This document shows, piece by piece, positions 28,910-54,680 of a stretch of DNA of 62,000 bases. Under the pieces are notes generated by a model that saw only the letters and a program-made list of their open reading frames with translations, made no database searches and had not been told where the DNA came from. Made by a program: the position numbers and the translations under genes. Numbering within the stretch: position 1 is the first letter of the stretch; each line of letters begins with the position of its first letter. This DNA comes from Mesostigma viride (taxonomy: Eukaryota; Streptophyta; Mesostigmatophyceae; Mesostigmatales; Mesostigmataceae). The DNA is taken from the NCBI GenBank assembly GCA_009746045.1, contig RPFO01000138.1:1-62000 (forward strand), given 5' to 3'.

Positions 28910-31900
28910 TTAGAACACAAGGTCATGTGGCTTCATGCCCGCCCTCAACGTGAAGCGGGCAGACAGGTAGCCCTTCAAGTCGGGGGTCTTGGAGATGGCA
29001 TCCAAGATGACCTTGTCCACCGCCTTCTGGTCCGCGATCCGCTCGGGCGCCAAAGGAGCCTTCTGTTGACACCAAAAAGCAAGCCATATTCACAAGCAAT
29101 AGAAACGACAACGTTTGTGAGTACGTCTGGAGCATTCACCATGGCACGGAACAGGACACTGTAGCTATGCTGGGTCCATCCATCTAGTGACACGGGATGT
29201 CGCCCAGCATACTCGAGCAGGACAGGCGCACCGGCACCGGCTCAATATGAGGTGACCGAAAGGCGCAACCGGTATTCCCACGCAGGAACACCAAGCCCAG
29301 CAGCCAAGTAGGTGCAACAACTCCAAATTAGAGTGGTCTGGTTTCAAATACTGTGAGCAGGCAGCATGACATGCCCCCTACACATGGTAACGAACACAAC
29401 TTACAGCACAGCACCATTTGGGGCACGAAAAGGGCTCGCCCTGAACATGCAAGAGCCCACGCCACAGCAACTCGACACGCCACTTGACTTTACGGTCTGC
29501 TACCTCACCACCATTATACACAGCCCCTGGGCTCGCAAGATCCACCACCAATATGAGACCCACCTGGTGCCCTCATTCGTGCCACGAATTAAAACCCTAA
29601 CCCCCCTATAAAACTCAATCACATTATTGCCTTCCATAGCAGAAACAACCACCACCACCATTTGATACATATCACGTTGTCTGCGCAAACACACAACATG
29701 ATTGTACTGTCCCAGTGCCCACGGTACCATGCCTAGTGGGCCCATCCACCTTAAAACCATGACTGGACGGGAGTCGACCCATCCACCACCAAGGCCAGGC
29801 AGAGGCTCCCACCAAGCACCGGCGTAATTTTGAAGGTGACGTGGCAAGCACCAAAATTCAGTCCATCCGCACCTCTGCCCCCACAATCCACACTTCCTGA
29901 ACACAACGTACCTAGCATGCCTGTGCGGACAGCTGCGGACCCGTGCAGCATGCAATGCCTTTCACCAGACCACTGCCCATGTTGTTTGCTGGGGACCCTG
30001 GTGACGCCAGACTCATCACGGCCTGCCTCAGGGCATTACTCTAACTCTCAGACAAAATGCCAACCTACAATTCAGGTATGCATATGCCTGCTTGTGGTCC
30101 GCACACCTTGACTTGGTCCAAGCCAAGCTGCCTCTCTCATCCTAGTCATGAGTAAAAACAGGTACATACGCGCACTCGTCCCATCTTGCGACGCCGTTTT
30201 TAGGATGCCCCCCACATGGACCACTTGCGGGCATGCCACCCTCCCACATCCATGCTTGCCCATCCACCCGACTTTGCTACTTGTGCACCTTCAAAAAGGC
30301 CGGGAGCCTGAAAAACACTCAGAGTGCTCCCAAGGGCACGCGGCCCACTGCACCATCCATCTCACCCCCCCCATCGTACCACCGCCAAATGCTGCCTGTC
30401 TTGTCCGGGTCCGCCACTGTGTACGAAGCAAGCGCTACCACCTAATGTATCCGGTTCCACTTCATGGGTGCCCTGTCCAACTACAGCCCACCCGAGGACA
30501 TGCGCATGGCTGCATGGGCCAGCGTCTTTTCAAAGGGTACCCTGACCATGTGTCAGCTGCACCCGTATGTGAACGCAATCTGCACCACTTCGAGCAGCAG
30601 CCTCTACACCAGCGGGTCAAACAACCCCATTAGCCGGGCAGGGGCTACAGGATGTATTACTGGGCAACTACGCCATGGGCAAGAATTGGCAGCCACTAGT
30701 CACTTCAAGTCAACTGCCATCACCCCATACACCTGGGCACCCATCACAGGCCTAACAGCCGCCTGCATGTGCATTCGAACCCCTTCTCCACCCCACCCCG
30801 CCCCGCCCCATCCAGCCCCCCCACTGGCCTGCCCATGCACGCCTCCTGCCTCCCCTCACCTTCTCCTCGCCCTGGAAGAAGTCTCCCTCCGACTTCTTGG
30901 CCTTCTTCTCAGCCGTCTTCTTGAAGTAGGCGTCGCTGATCTTGGCCACGTCGGCCTTAGACACGTCCACCTTGGTGCTGGTGGCGATCACGTACGCCTG
31001 GTTCACGCGCTTCAGCGGGACGCCGTTCAGCTTGAAGGGGCCTGCCGTGCGACAGGGACCATAGGGAATATTATGAGGGACGAGAGTCAGGAGGTGGCCG
31101 AGTGGCGAAGAAGCATCGCCTGGCAAATAGGCTCAGCCACATGCACATGCAGGAGGATGATCTGCTACTGTCGCTACCAAACAGCAGCGTGTGAATGCCT
31201 CAGACGATGTCGCACATCCAGTTATCATAGTTAATGACCGGAGGCACGTGCCTAGAAACATTTATCAGTAAGTTAAGGGATGTCCCTGCATTGGCTAGCA
31301 TATGCCAAAATGTGCGATTCAATAATTCCGAGTGATAGGACTGCTAAACTGGTGGCTTCCCGCAATGAACCATCCAAGAACCGGAGCCCCCCTAGCGCCA
31401 GGCTGAGGGGGCTCCCATGCCGGAGGGAAGCATCACGGCATCGGCGCACGGCATGGGCGCATTATATTCCAGACGCCACGACTACACAGGGCATATGCAA
31501 GAAAACGACGCGGAAGCCGCAAATAGCGGCATCGTGGGCATAACTACGCACCGTTCACAAGCAGCAGACCGCTGGGGAGCTGCTTCAAGAAGACAACACG
31601 CTTGCCCTTAAAACGCCCAGCCAGCAGAATGAGGACGGTGCCCGGGGTGATGCTCGAGCTGCACGGACAATTTCCACATCAACAAAAAAACTATTTGCTA
31701 AGCACCCGTGGCGCGGGCAAGATATATTGCCAAGAATCACGAGCCACTAGCATGCCACGATCCCATAACCGTCAACTCAGAGCGAGGACCCACCGAAGCT
31801 TGGTTGGGGCGTGCGAGACCTTCCTCTTCAGAGGCCGTGGCACATCCTCAGCTGGATAGAACCTAGGAGTCTTCTGCTCTGCAACTGGAGCCTTCGCAGC

Positions 31901-32074
31901 TGGCTTATGTTCAGGAAACTTCCCACCATTCTTCTTCTTAAGTGCCCACAAACCCCTCTTGTGATACATTTTAGAGCGGCTAAACCTGCCCACCCCGCGC
32001 GTGGCGAGGGCCGGGTTACGGCTCGCATGCGGCTTCTTCACCTTATCCTTCTTAGGGGCGGCCTTAGGCGCCAT
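28910..32074 (-). CDS. RPL6: 60S ribosomal protein eL6, four exons
   Basis: The exons (minus) are 32074-31794, 31658-31552, 31041-30860 and 29062-28910. They total 723 nt, giving 240 residues. All introns are GT-AG and the phases fit. The ATG at 32074-32072 sits in GGCGCCATGG, a good context. Recognised eL6 blocks are the basic N-terminus, [52 protein letters not shown] (exon 2), [20 protein letters not shown] (exon 3), [20 protein letters not shown], and a C-terminus [20 protein letters not shown] ending in F (exon 4). eL6 is a structural protein of the cytosolic large ribosomal subunit. The length and the MYHKRGLWA and FYPAEDV blocks resemble plant eL6. The gene looks intact; no second copy is visible. 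Intron 3 (29063-30859) is large and carries no recognised element. Long frames on either strand within the introns are not genes. Confidence 0.95.
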
Positions 32075-32267
32075 GGCTGCTAATCGGGATTACCGACGTT
32101 CAGCCTACACTGAAAGAGACCATGTCCGTGTGACCGCCATCGTCTTTAGGGAGAGCCGCCGACCCCTATGGGCACAATTTTGGGGGTGCCGCGCCGGGGG
32201 TGAAGGCTGCCAAAAAAAAAAAGCAGGAGAAGAATGGTCTACTACAGCTGCCGCACCGTATGAAGCC

Positions 32268-32276
32268 GTATATATT
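32268..32276 (-). promoter_or_regulatory. Possible RPL6 TATA-like box
   Basis: An AATATATAC string on the minus strand lies about 195 nt upstream of the RPL6 ATG, followed by a T-rich run near 32213-32222. This is the only TATA-like candidate before the TIR element begins at 32326. It is a weak inference. Confidence 0.3.
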
Positions 32277-32325
32277 CTATTTACTATCTTACCGTCGGTG
32301 ATTATGTTTCCATAATTTTACCTAA

Positions 32326-33610
32326 CTGGCTGTCCGCGACACTCCCGGAGCTAGTGTATACCACCCCCCGGGGGGGCATTTTCTGGGGTGGGGGGGTGGG
32401 GGGGGTCTTGACCCCCGACCCCCCCCCCCCAGTTTTGGGGGGGGGGGGGGGGGGTCGGCCCCCCAAAAATTTATATATCCTTAAGTGTATTAAAAAACAA
32501 CTCTCTGCTTGGGCGCGGGTAGTTCCGGTGGGGCGCGGGTAGTTCCGGTGGCAAAACGCAGGGGAAGTGGCGCGGGGGGGGGGAGCGGCCTCTGAGAAGT
32601 AAGGAATACTAAGCGAAAATGCCACGTAGGGGCACAAAGAGAGACTGGACTGAATCGTATTGAGTTGCTGCAAATCATGATGAAGGGAAGAAGGGTTTAG
32701 GGGAGGGGAAAGGAGTAATATTTATACCTCATGGGCAAAAACAGGATCTTTACCCACATGCCCAATGACAACCCATTAGAAGTCCAGTGGCTTCCGTGGT
32801 CTAGTAAGGCTCCGTTTTAGCCACTGACATCTTGATACCCTAGGCTTAGCAGGGATTACCTATTTGATCAGGCACTCCGCAAAGGTGAAAACCATTTGCG
32901 TTCAGTACCGGGCCGCGGAAAACGCGGAAAAACGCGATCTGCAAATGAATCCGACCGGAATCGAACTGGGGACCTCTCGCACCAATTTTGCTGACTATAG
33001 GACGGACGTCTCCGGTTACCATGGCATCGCCAACTTACACCTACAGTCATCCGCAAAAGTTCTCCTGTCCGGGGAGTGATGCAAGCCTTTCGGATTTGGT
33101 ACTAGATAAATCACTCGAGATCTGTGTGTAGGAGTACTACACACGTATTACCTATTGGCTATATTTGGAATAAACGTACACCTATTTACCTGGAAAAATA
33201 TTTATACCTGGGACGCAACAGGGTGTTTACTTGCATTCCTCACGGTGACCTTACGCGCGTCACTTGGCTCCCCTGGTCACATAATGCTCCCGTTCTAAAC
33301 CTTTCACCTATCACACTACCCTCAGTGGGTAACCAGCTGGTCGATACGTGGTACCTCTTAACCTACCGATATTCCGCTATTGGTTAATAAAAAATACCCA
33401 TTTACCCGGAAAATATTTATATTTCAGGGAGGGGGGGGGGGGGGGTCTGCATCCAAAAACCCCTAACCCCCCCCCCCCCTTTTCTTGGGGGGGGGGGGGG
33501 GGGTCCAACCCCTTACCCCCCGCCCCCCAGTTTTGGGGGGGGGGGGGGGGGGGGGGCTACCCCCCCCCCCCCCTGTATACACTAGCTCCGGGAGTGTCGC
33601 GGACAGCCAG
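32326..33610. mobile_element. TIR element, 36-bp perfect termini and G/C homopolymer tracts
   Basis: The left terminus (32326-32361, starting CTGGCTGTCCGCGACACTCC) and the right terminus (33575-33610) are exact inverted repeats of 36 bp. Both are flanked by CTAA (32322-32325, 33611-33614), a probable 4-bp target duplication. Just inside each TIR lie runs of 8-20 G or C (about 32362-32466 and 33429-33573). No transposase ORF is present, so this is a non-autonomous element. A SINE copy sits inside it. The superfamily is unclear. It lies about 250 bp upstream of the RPL6 start codon. Confidence 0.8.
32865..33142 (-). repeat. SINE-like element, copy 3, nested in the TIR element
   Basis: This is a full-length copy (278 bp) on the minus strand with the same terminal hairpin, B-box-like GTTCGATTCCGG and GC-rich body. 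Lying inside the TIR element, it either inserted after that element or was carried with it. Confidence 0.7.
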
Positions 33611-34039
33611 CTAAATACCAAAGTAGCCTCGACCAGGGCCTCGAGTTACATAGGACCCGAACTACTACAGTAAATCATCAACACTTCGGAACCGCAGACA
33701 ATTATCAACACTTCCCTGTGGGCTGTGCGGCATTGAGTTGAGTTGAGTTGAGTTTGTTCCCTGCGCGGCGTGAACAACAACAACACGGCCTCCCTGTAGC
33801 TACGGCGTGGGACTCAACAACAATGGACTCAACAACAATCTTGTTTTTGCCGCAATACAGTAACCTGGTTCCGACGAATCAGCACTCACCAGTCCTGTTT
33901 CGCCTCGCAAATCTGCGCTGGGGAGGGGGAGGGGGGGCATTTCTACAGCCTGGCATTTCTACTGTACACTGTTGTTGTTGTTGTTGTGTCCCACGCCGCC
34001 CATGGGCAGCAGAGAATCTATAGTGGCCGTACTGTACAC

Positions 34040-34080
<41 letters not shown>

Positions 34081-34613
34081 CCCACGCCGCCCAAGGGCAG
34101 CAGAGATCTATAGTGGCCGAGGGCCGGATATATTTAGTATCGGTGGTACTGTACTATCGGGGCACTGGGACTGTACACTGTAGCCGTAGAAGCCGTGGAC
34201 CTCGTCGGCCGTCCGCGAGCTCCCGCGAGCTTCACGTGGCAGCTCTTGCGGACGTGCTGACGCTTCAACAGCTTGGCTCCACGTGGATGTGGAACGTCCG
34301 GCACGTCGAAGGTCAAACACGCAACAGAGCTCCTCGAGGCAGGACAGAGGGTATAATATAATTCGGGTTAATTACCTGTGTGCATGGAGACAACTAATCA
34401 TGGACGCATGGCGTTCCAACGTCGTGTAAGGACTACTGCCGAATGGCCGCATGGTTTTACGCAGATTGCAGAGCCTTTGAGACAATTTTGCAGTTTGAGA
34501 TCCACTGCACATTCGACACATTGTGAAATTTTTGTAGTGCATGGAGCTGGGACTTGAATGCATGTTTGCAGTCGTCAGACGTTGAAAGCATCCTAGCCCA
34601 TTCAAACGGCATC
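33611..34613. repeat. Upstream region of the AFG1 gene with GTT microsatellites
   Basis: This holds (GTTGA)n at about 33735-33753. It also holds two diverged copies of an about 80-bp block, each starting with a (GTT)n run (33970-33986; 34041-34080) and followed by CCCACGCCGCCCA(T/A)GGGCAGCAGAGA. A TATAATATAATT string at about 34350 is the nearest TATA-like candidate to the AFG1 start codon. I see no gene. Confidence 0.6.
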
Positions 34614-49992
<15,379 letters not shown>

Positions 49993-50028
49993 AATATCTT
50001 GCATGGGCTTGTTGGTGCATGCAAAAGC

Positions 50029-50034
50029 AATAAA
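50029..50034 (+). terminator. AATAAA polyadenylation signal downstream of AFG1
   Basis: AATAAA lies about 37 nt after the proposed stop codon at 49990-49992, supporting a gene end here. Confidence 0.55.
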
Positions 50035-51810
50035 TATACATTGACACCCCTCTGGCCTTCCCCTATTCCTGGAGGTCAGCACGGAGTTGTTGCGCCCCAG
50101 TGAGCAATAATGTTGGCTCGAATTTGTAACGTGATTGGTTCCTTACCGATGACCCACAATAAGTGCAGTTGACCATGATGGTGTTGCGCTTATTTATCAG
50201 GTTCGAGCGTCTTATTTAGTTAGGATCGATCTCATGGCTTTATTTGGTGCGGCCGTTAGGTCCAGATGGAGCCCCCGGTGGTGAGTCGAAATATTAATCT
50301 AGGTGCTGCGACCTACAGGTGCCGGTTGCATGTGAGTAAACCCGAAGCCACTCGTGCTCAGTCCTGTATAAGGACCAGCTGGGTAGGGCAGGTCTGGCAT
50401 TTGCAGCTTGGCTTGTGGTCCGGGCTTCTTCCGCGGTCCAATACAGGTGTCACATTGTTGTGTAACAAGTCACGCTGCTCCTCTGTCAACGGGTAGAACC
50501 GCCCGATGGTCATGGAGAAATGGTGAATGTCGACGGTAGCAGCCTGATGAAAGCCTGTGGCCTCACAGAACTCGCTGCAGCGCCTCCTTAATATCCATCG
50601 CCACGGGCAGGTGAGTAGAGGTCAACATGATGGTTGAAGTCAACAGTAATAGCCAGCCGCTTAAGGCTCTATGCTGCCCACTGCGACCCAAACCTCCAAG
50701 TCCAGTTTAAGATCCCAGAGTCCGACGCAATGGGACGTTGTGATGCAAAAGATCTTGCTGATCTAGAGAAGAGCTCTAGACGGTGGTCACGTTCTATTAC
50801 CTAGACATGGACTTGCTACACGTCCGATCCAAGCACAGGAAGGTGCCCGTCATTCCAAAAATTCTAGCGATGAATACTGGAAGAGATTACTATCGTCACA
50901 ATTTGTAGCAATTACGCCAGGGATTGGGCCCATGCATTGCCTAATCCCGCGGGCTGTGACCTGACCCCAACAAAAGAGGTTAACTCTCTTGAATTTATCA
51001 TCATCGGGGGGCTGTCCATGGTGAACGTTCACACGCAGTATCAACTTGTTGGCTCATGGCGCTACCAACCAGTGCCATGCAGCACTGCTTGTCTGCATGT
51101 CCAAACTTGGACCCGTGACCTACAGATCCGCAAATTAGTTAGGCAGGGACTGTGGTCATGCAGAATCTACCCATAGTTTGACAGTACCCATAGCACGCAC
51201 ACATTCACATGCACTGCGTACCTGCAGTGGCACCCTATTCCCTGTATATGCAACATTTATAAGTCGATGCACCGATATTGATAGTTTGACCCACCGTCGG
51301 GAGGTCCCTCTGCACCCAACCGCCAAAGCTAGTCAAGCCATGAGATCGATCCTAAGTAAGTAAACCGCTTGAACCTGATAAATGAATGCAGCGCCATCAG
51401 AGTCAGCTTCTCTGATTGTGGTAACCAGTAAGCAACCAATCACGTAAATAATGCTAGTCAGGATTGCTGTTCAGGATTGTTGTTCAAGTGCTGGGACGCA
51501 ACAGGAGCCTTGCATGGGAGCTTCGCTGCTAACGAAGCATGCAGCACATGCCCTGCTTGCTGATCACATGCACATGCTCTCATGGCCCAACAGGTCTCCC
51601 GCCTTATCGAGATGCAAGCGCCAAGCTACCTCAACTCGACCTCTGCTCAGCTGGTGCTGTAGCTAAATCGATGTGCAATTGCGCGTACAAAACACCAGCC
51701 AGCATGAGGACACTGCTACTTAGCGAGGCTATGTTGAGTGACACAAGGTACCGCATGCATGCAACCCAACCATCGGGATATGTTGGCCCGACATATCCTC
51801 TCTCCGGCAC
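50035..51810. other. Intergenic stretch without a supported gene
   Basis: I see no family resemblance in any frame, no long tandem repeat and no RNA gene. Exon-like islands with GT-AG borders near 50263 and 50567 exist, but they do not continue the AFG1 protein convincingly. Confidence 0.4.
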
Positions 51811-52199
51811 CATGGGAGTGGATAATATCCCACACGAGGTCGTCAAGATGCCTGACCTCGAGCCTTTCCTCCGGGGCGTTTGCAACCGGATTCTACGCGA
51901 TGGCCTCCCCCTGCCGATGTATTGGAAGACCGCTGTCCGGGTCACGCTCTACAAGGGCAAGCTTGGGGTCTGCCGCGGATATCGGCAAGTACCGCGGCGT
52001 ATGCCTCCAAAGCTGCGTGCTCAAAGTCTTCATGCGCCTCCTGCTCAACCACATGCGTGCCAGCCTCGACTCCCTCCTAGGCGAGTCCCAGATGGGCTTC
52101 CACGTCGGCTGCAACTGTGTTATGATCACCAGTATCTCACGCCGCCTGATGGAGGAAGTGGTCTGCCTGCATAGCAAGGGCACATGGAAGAGGGCATAA
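51811..52199 (+). pseudogene. LINE reverse transcriptase fragment (N-terminal RT motifs), frameshifted
   Basis: The first frame gives GVDNIPHEVVKM, then LPLPMYWKTAVRVTLYKGK. Near 51962 the frame changes and continues as DIGKYRGVCLQSCVLKVFMR, LLGESQMGFHVGCN and ISRRLMEE. These are RT motifs 0 to 2a of non-LTR retrotransposons (W-x-x-A-V...YKGKG, KYRG(I/V), QxGF). The catalytic motifs A-C are absent: the sequence moves into non-coding DNA after 52199. This is a truncated, dead copy of a LINE. Confidence 0.8.
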
Positions 52200-52452
52200 C
52201 GGTTAGGCATGGGAAACAATGGGATACTGTTCCAGCATAACTTCCCCCTTGGCCACCATGATAAAAACTGACATGGAAACTTCAAATTAATGCCAAAACG
52301 AAATGTAGCTCATGTGTTGACTCCTGTTTGAGTTGTCCAAGCATACATAGCATGCAAGGGCACACGGGAGAAGGCGCGGTGGCTAGGTATGGGAAACCAT
52401 GGGATGCCGTGCCAACATCACTTCTCCCTTAGGCTGCATGATGAATACTGTC
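52173..52452 (+). repeat. Diverged 100-bp duplication 3' of the LINE RT fragment
   Basis: GCAAGGGCACATGGAAGAGG (52173) and GCAAGGGCACACGGGAGAAG (52355) start two about 100-bp copies. Both contain GGCATGGGAAAC/GGTATGGGAAAC and CTTCCCCCTTGG/CTTCTCCCTTAG. Confidence 0.65.
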
Positions 52453-52459
52453 AGGTTGT

Positions 52460-52582
52460 CGCCTAGCTACAATGTATTGAAAACCATGTGCCCCTTGTCA
52501 GGGATATGTCTTACATATTCTCCCCGCGGAGGTATGTCCTTAATTCATTTATTAATTAATCCATCCATCCATCCATCCATCC
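52460..52582 (+). mobile_element. LINE 3' end, diverged, with TTAA and CCAT tails
   Basis: TGCCCCTTGTCAGGGATATG then TCTTACATATTCTCCCCGCG and GGAGGTATGTCC are a diverged version of the shared LINE 3' terminus. They are followed by TTAATTAAT and (CCAT)n (about 52559-52582). The end may belong to the RT fragment upstream. Confidence 0.55.
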
Positions 52583-53069
52583 TTATTAAAAACTTTAAAA
52601 ACTTTAAAAGCATCCATTTCTGGCCTTGCCTTGCTTTGCATGCATCACCACAAAACATCAAATTTATTACAATATGTGTGCTAGCTCTATACGGTGGAAT
52701 AGCACAGACATGTCTCCCAGATGGCAACACGGCCATCTGTATGCTAGGGTGAGCACACTATGTGAATGTGCAGGGCCGGCCCACAGCAGCTGTGCCCCTG
52801 CTCTACCCCCTTTTGCCAGGGTGGGCGGGTGGGAGGCAAAAGAAAACAACCTGCTTCCCTAGAATGGAAGCCCACCCTTTATAGCAACCACCTCTCCAGC
52901 CAACCCTACCTGGGTGGCTGGGGTACGGGTGCCAGCACAAAAAATATTTTTTCTAAAATTATTTTTTCTTTTGGTGCTATACGGCGTTGCATTCTCCGCT
53001 CAGCAGGTTAGTCATAGATAAAATGAGCATAGCTCACAAATTTAAAAAAAACTTTTAAAAATTAACTAA
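52583..53069. other. Stretch without recognised features
   Basis: AT-rich start, then mixed sequence. No ORF shows a family match and I see no repeat. Confidence 0.4.
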
Positions 53070-53545
53070 GTTAACATATCTCGGTGGGGAGTACATGTAA
53101 CACCGCATGTCCCTGAGAATTAAGGGGCATATGGTTTTTACGGTACATTCTGCATGCTCTGAGCTACAACCTGCAGGTGGGGGCCCGATGTATAAACTAG
53201 CACCTACTCTGGGTGCAAAAGGTACTGCACCTGCGTCACCATGGTTTATCATCAAGGAGACAACCAGTGCAGGCCAGAAATCGGGAGAATCATACCAAAA
53301 GAGGCGTGACATGGGGTGCAGGAGATGATCATGGCGAAGCAATGGCTAGTCATGGCGTCTCAGCTACAGAGTATGGCTCCTTACGTTTGGCATGCAAAGC
53401 CTAGCTAACTACTGAAAGGTTAATACAGCATCGGGTGTGGTCCCATCATAGGCATACAGACACTGGGGCGTGAGCCACTGAGGCGAAGCTTATCTATGCT
53501 ACATGTACACTATCTAGTTCCCCTAGGCTGGGGCGGCGGGGATGG
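53070..53545 (-). mobile_element. Diverged LINE 3' UTR, minus strand
   Basis: This aligns with 59880-60300: GGGGCATATGG, then AAGCTACTTCCTGC-like and GCACCTGC landmarks in the same order, ending near CCCCTAGGCTGGGGC. A copy of the short interspersed repeat (53251-53295) interrupts it. This is an older copy than those at 21-28 kb. Confidence 0.55.
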
Positions 53546-53576
53546 CGAGGGTCGCCCGCATTAATTAATTAATTAA

Positions 53577-53620
53577 TTAGACTCGTGCTCCCGTTGGGGA
53601 GTCACGGAGCATTATCCCCG
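53577..53620 (-). mobile_element. LINE 3' terminal hairpin next to the GGAT array
   Basis: On the minus strand: CGGGGATAATGCTCCGTGAC then TCCCCAACGGGAGCACGAGT, with a TTAA tail. The same block is the 3' end of the ORF2 LINE at 60.5 kb, where it also follows a short (CCAT)n run. The giant array beginning at 53621 therefore sits exactly at the (CCAT)n position of a LINE 3' UTR. Confidence 0.65.
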
Positions 53621-54680
53621 ATGGATGGATGGATGGATGGATGGATGGATGGATGGATGGATGGATGGATGGATGGATGGATGGATGGATGGATGGATGG
53701 ATGGATGGATGGATGGATGGATGGATGGATGGATGGATGGATGGATGGATGGATGGATGGATGGATGGATGGATGGATGGATGGATGGATGGATGGATGG
53801 ATGGATGGATGGATGGATGGATGGATGGATGGATGGATGGATGGATGGATGGATGGATGGATGGATGGATGGATGGATGGATGGATGGATGGATGGATGG
53901 ATGGATGGATGGATGGATGGATGGATGGATGGATGGATGGATGGATGGATGGATGGATGGATGGATGGATGGATGGATGGATGGATGGATGGATGGATGG
54001 ATGGATGGATGGATGGATGGATGGATGGATGGATGGATGGATGGATGGATGGATGGATGGATGGATGGATGGATGGATGGATGGATGGATGGATGGATGG
54101 ATGGATGGATGGATGGATGGATGGATGGATGGATGGATGGATGGATGGATGGATGGATGGATGGATGGATGGATGGATGGATGGATGGATGGATGGATGG
54201 ATGGATGGATGGATGGATGGATGGATGGATGGATGGATGGATGGATGGATGGATGGATGGATGGATGGATGGATGGATGGATGGATGGATGGATGGATGG
54301 ATGGATGGATGGATGGATGGATGGATGGATGGATGGATGGATGGATGGATGGATGGATGGATGGATGGATGGATGGATGGATGGATGGATGGATGGATGG
54401 ATGGATGGATGGATGGATGGATGGATGGATGGATGGATGGATGGATGGATATGGATGGATGGATGGACGGACGGACGGACGGACGGACGGACGGACGGAC
54501 GGACGGACGGACGGACGGACGGACGGACGGACGGACGGACGGACGGACGGACGGACGGACGGACGGATGGATGCCAGGATGGATGGATGGATGGATGGAT
54601 GGATGGATGGATGGATGGATGGATGGATGGATGGATGGATGGATGGATGGATGGATGGATGGATGGATGGATGGATGGAT
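53621..54680. repeat. Giant (GGAT)n microsatellite with an internal (GGAC)n block
   Basis: About 840 bp of near-perfect GGAT with one TATGGAT interruption at about 54450. It is followed by about 100 bp of GGAC (54465-54567), then GGAT with a single GCCA interruption near 54573. Long Met-Asp-Gly-Trp and Ile-His-Pro-Ser frames are artefacts. Confidence 0.97.

Noticed and set aside
29500-30633. Several 100-160 codon ORFs on both strands between RPL6 exons 3 and 4
   Set aside because: They lie in RPL6 intron 3, overlap each other in several frames and show no family motif.
50263-50640. Additional 3' exons of AFG1 with GT-AG borders (e.g. 50263-50281, 50567-50608)
   Set aside because: They do not extend the conserved C-terminus. 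Reading straight through after FAFRRA gives RAVRGL and a stop followed by AATAAA, which is the simpler end.
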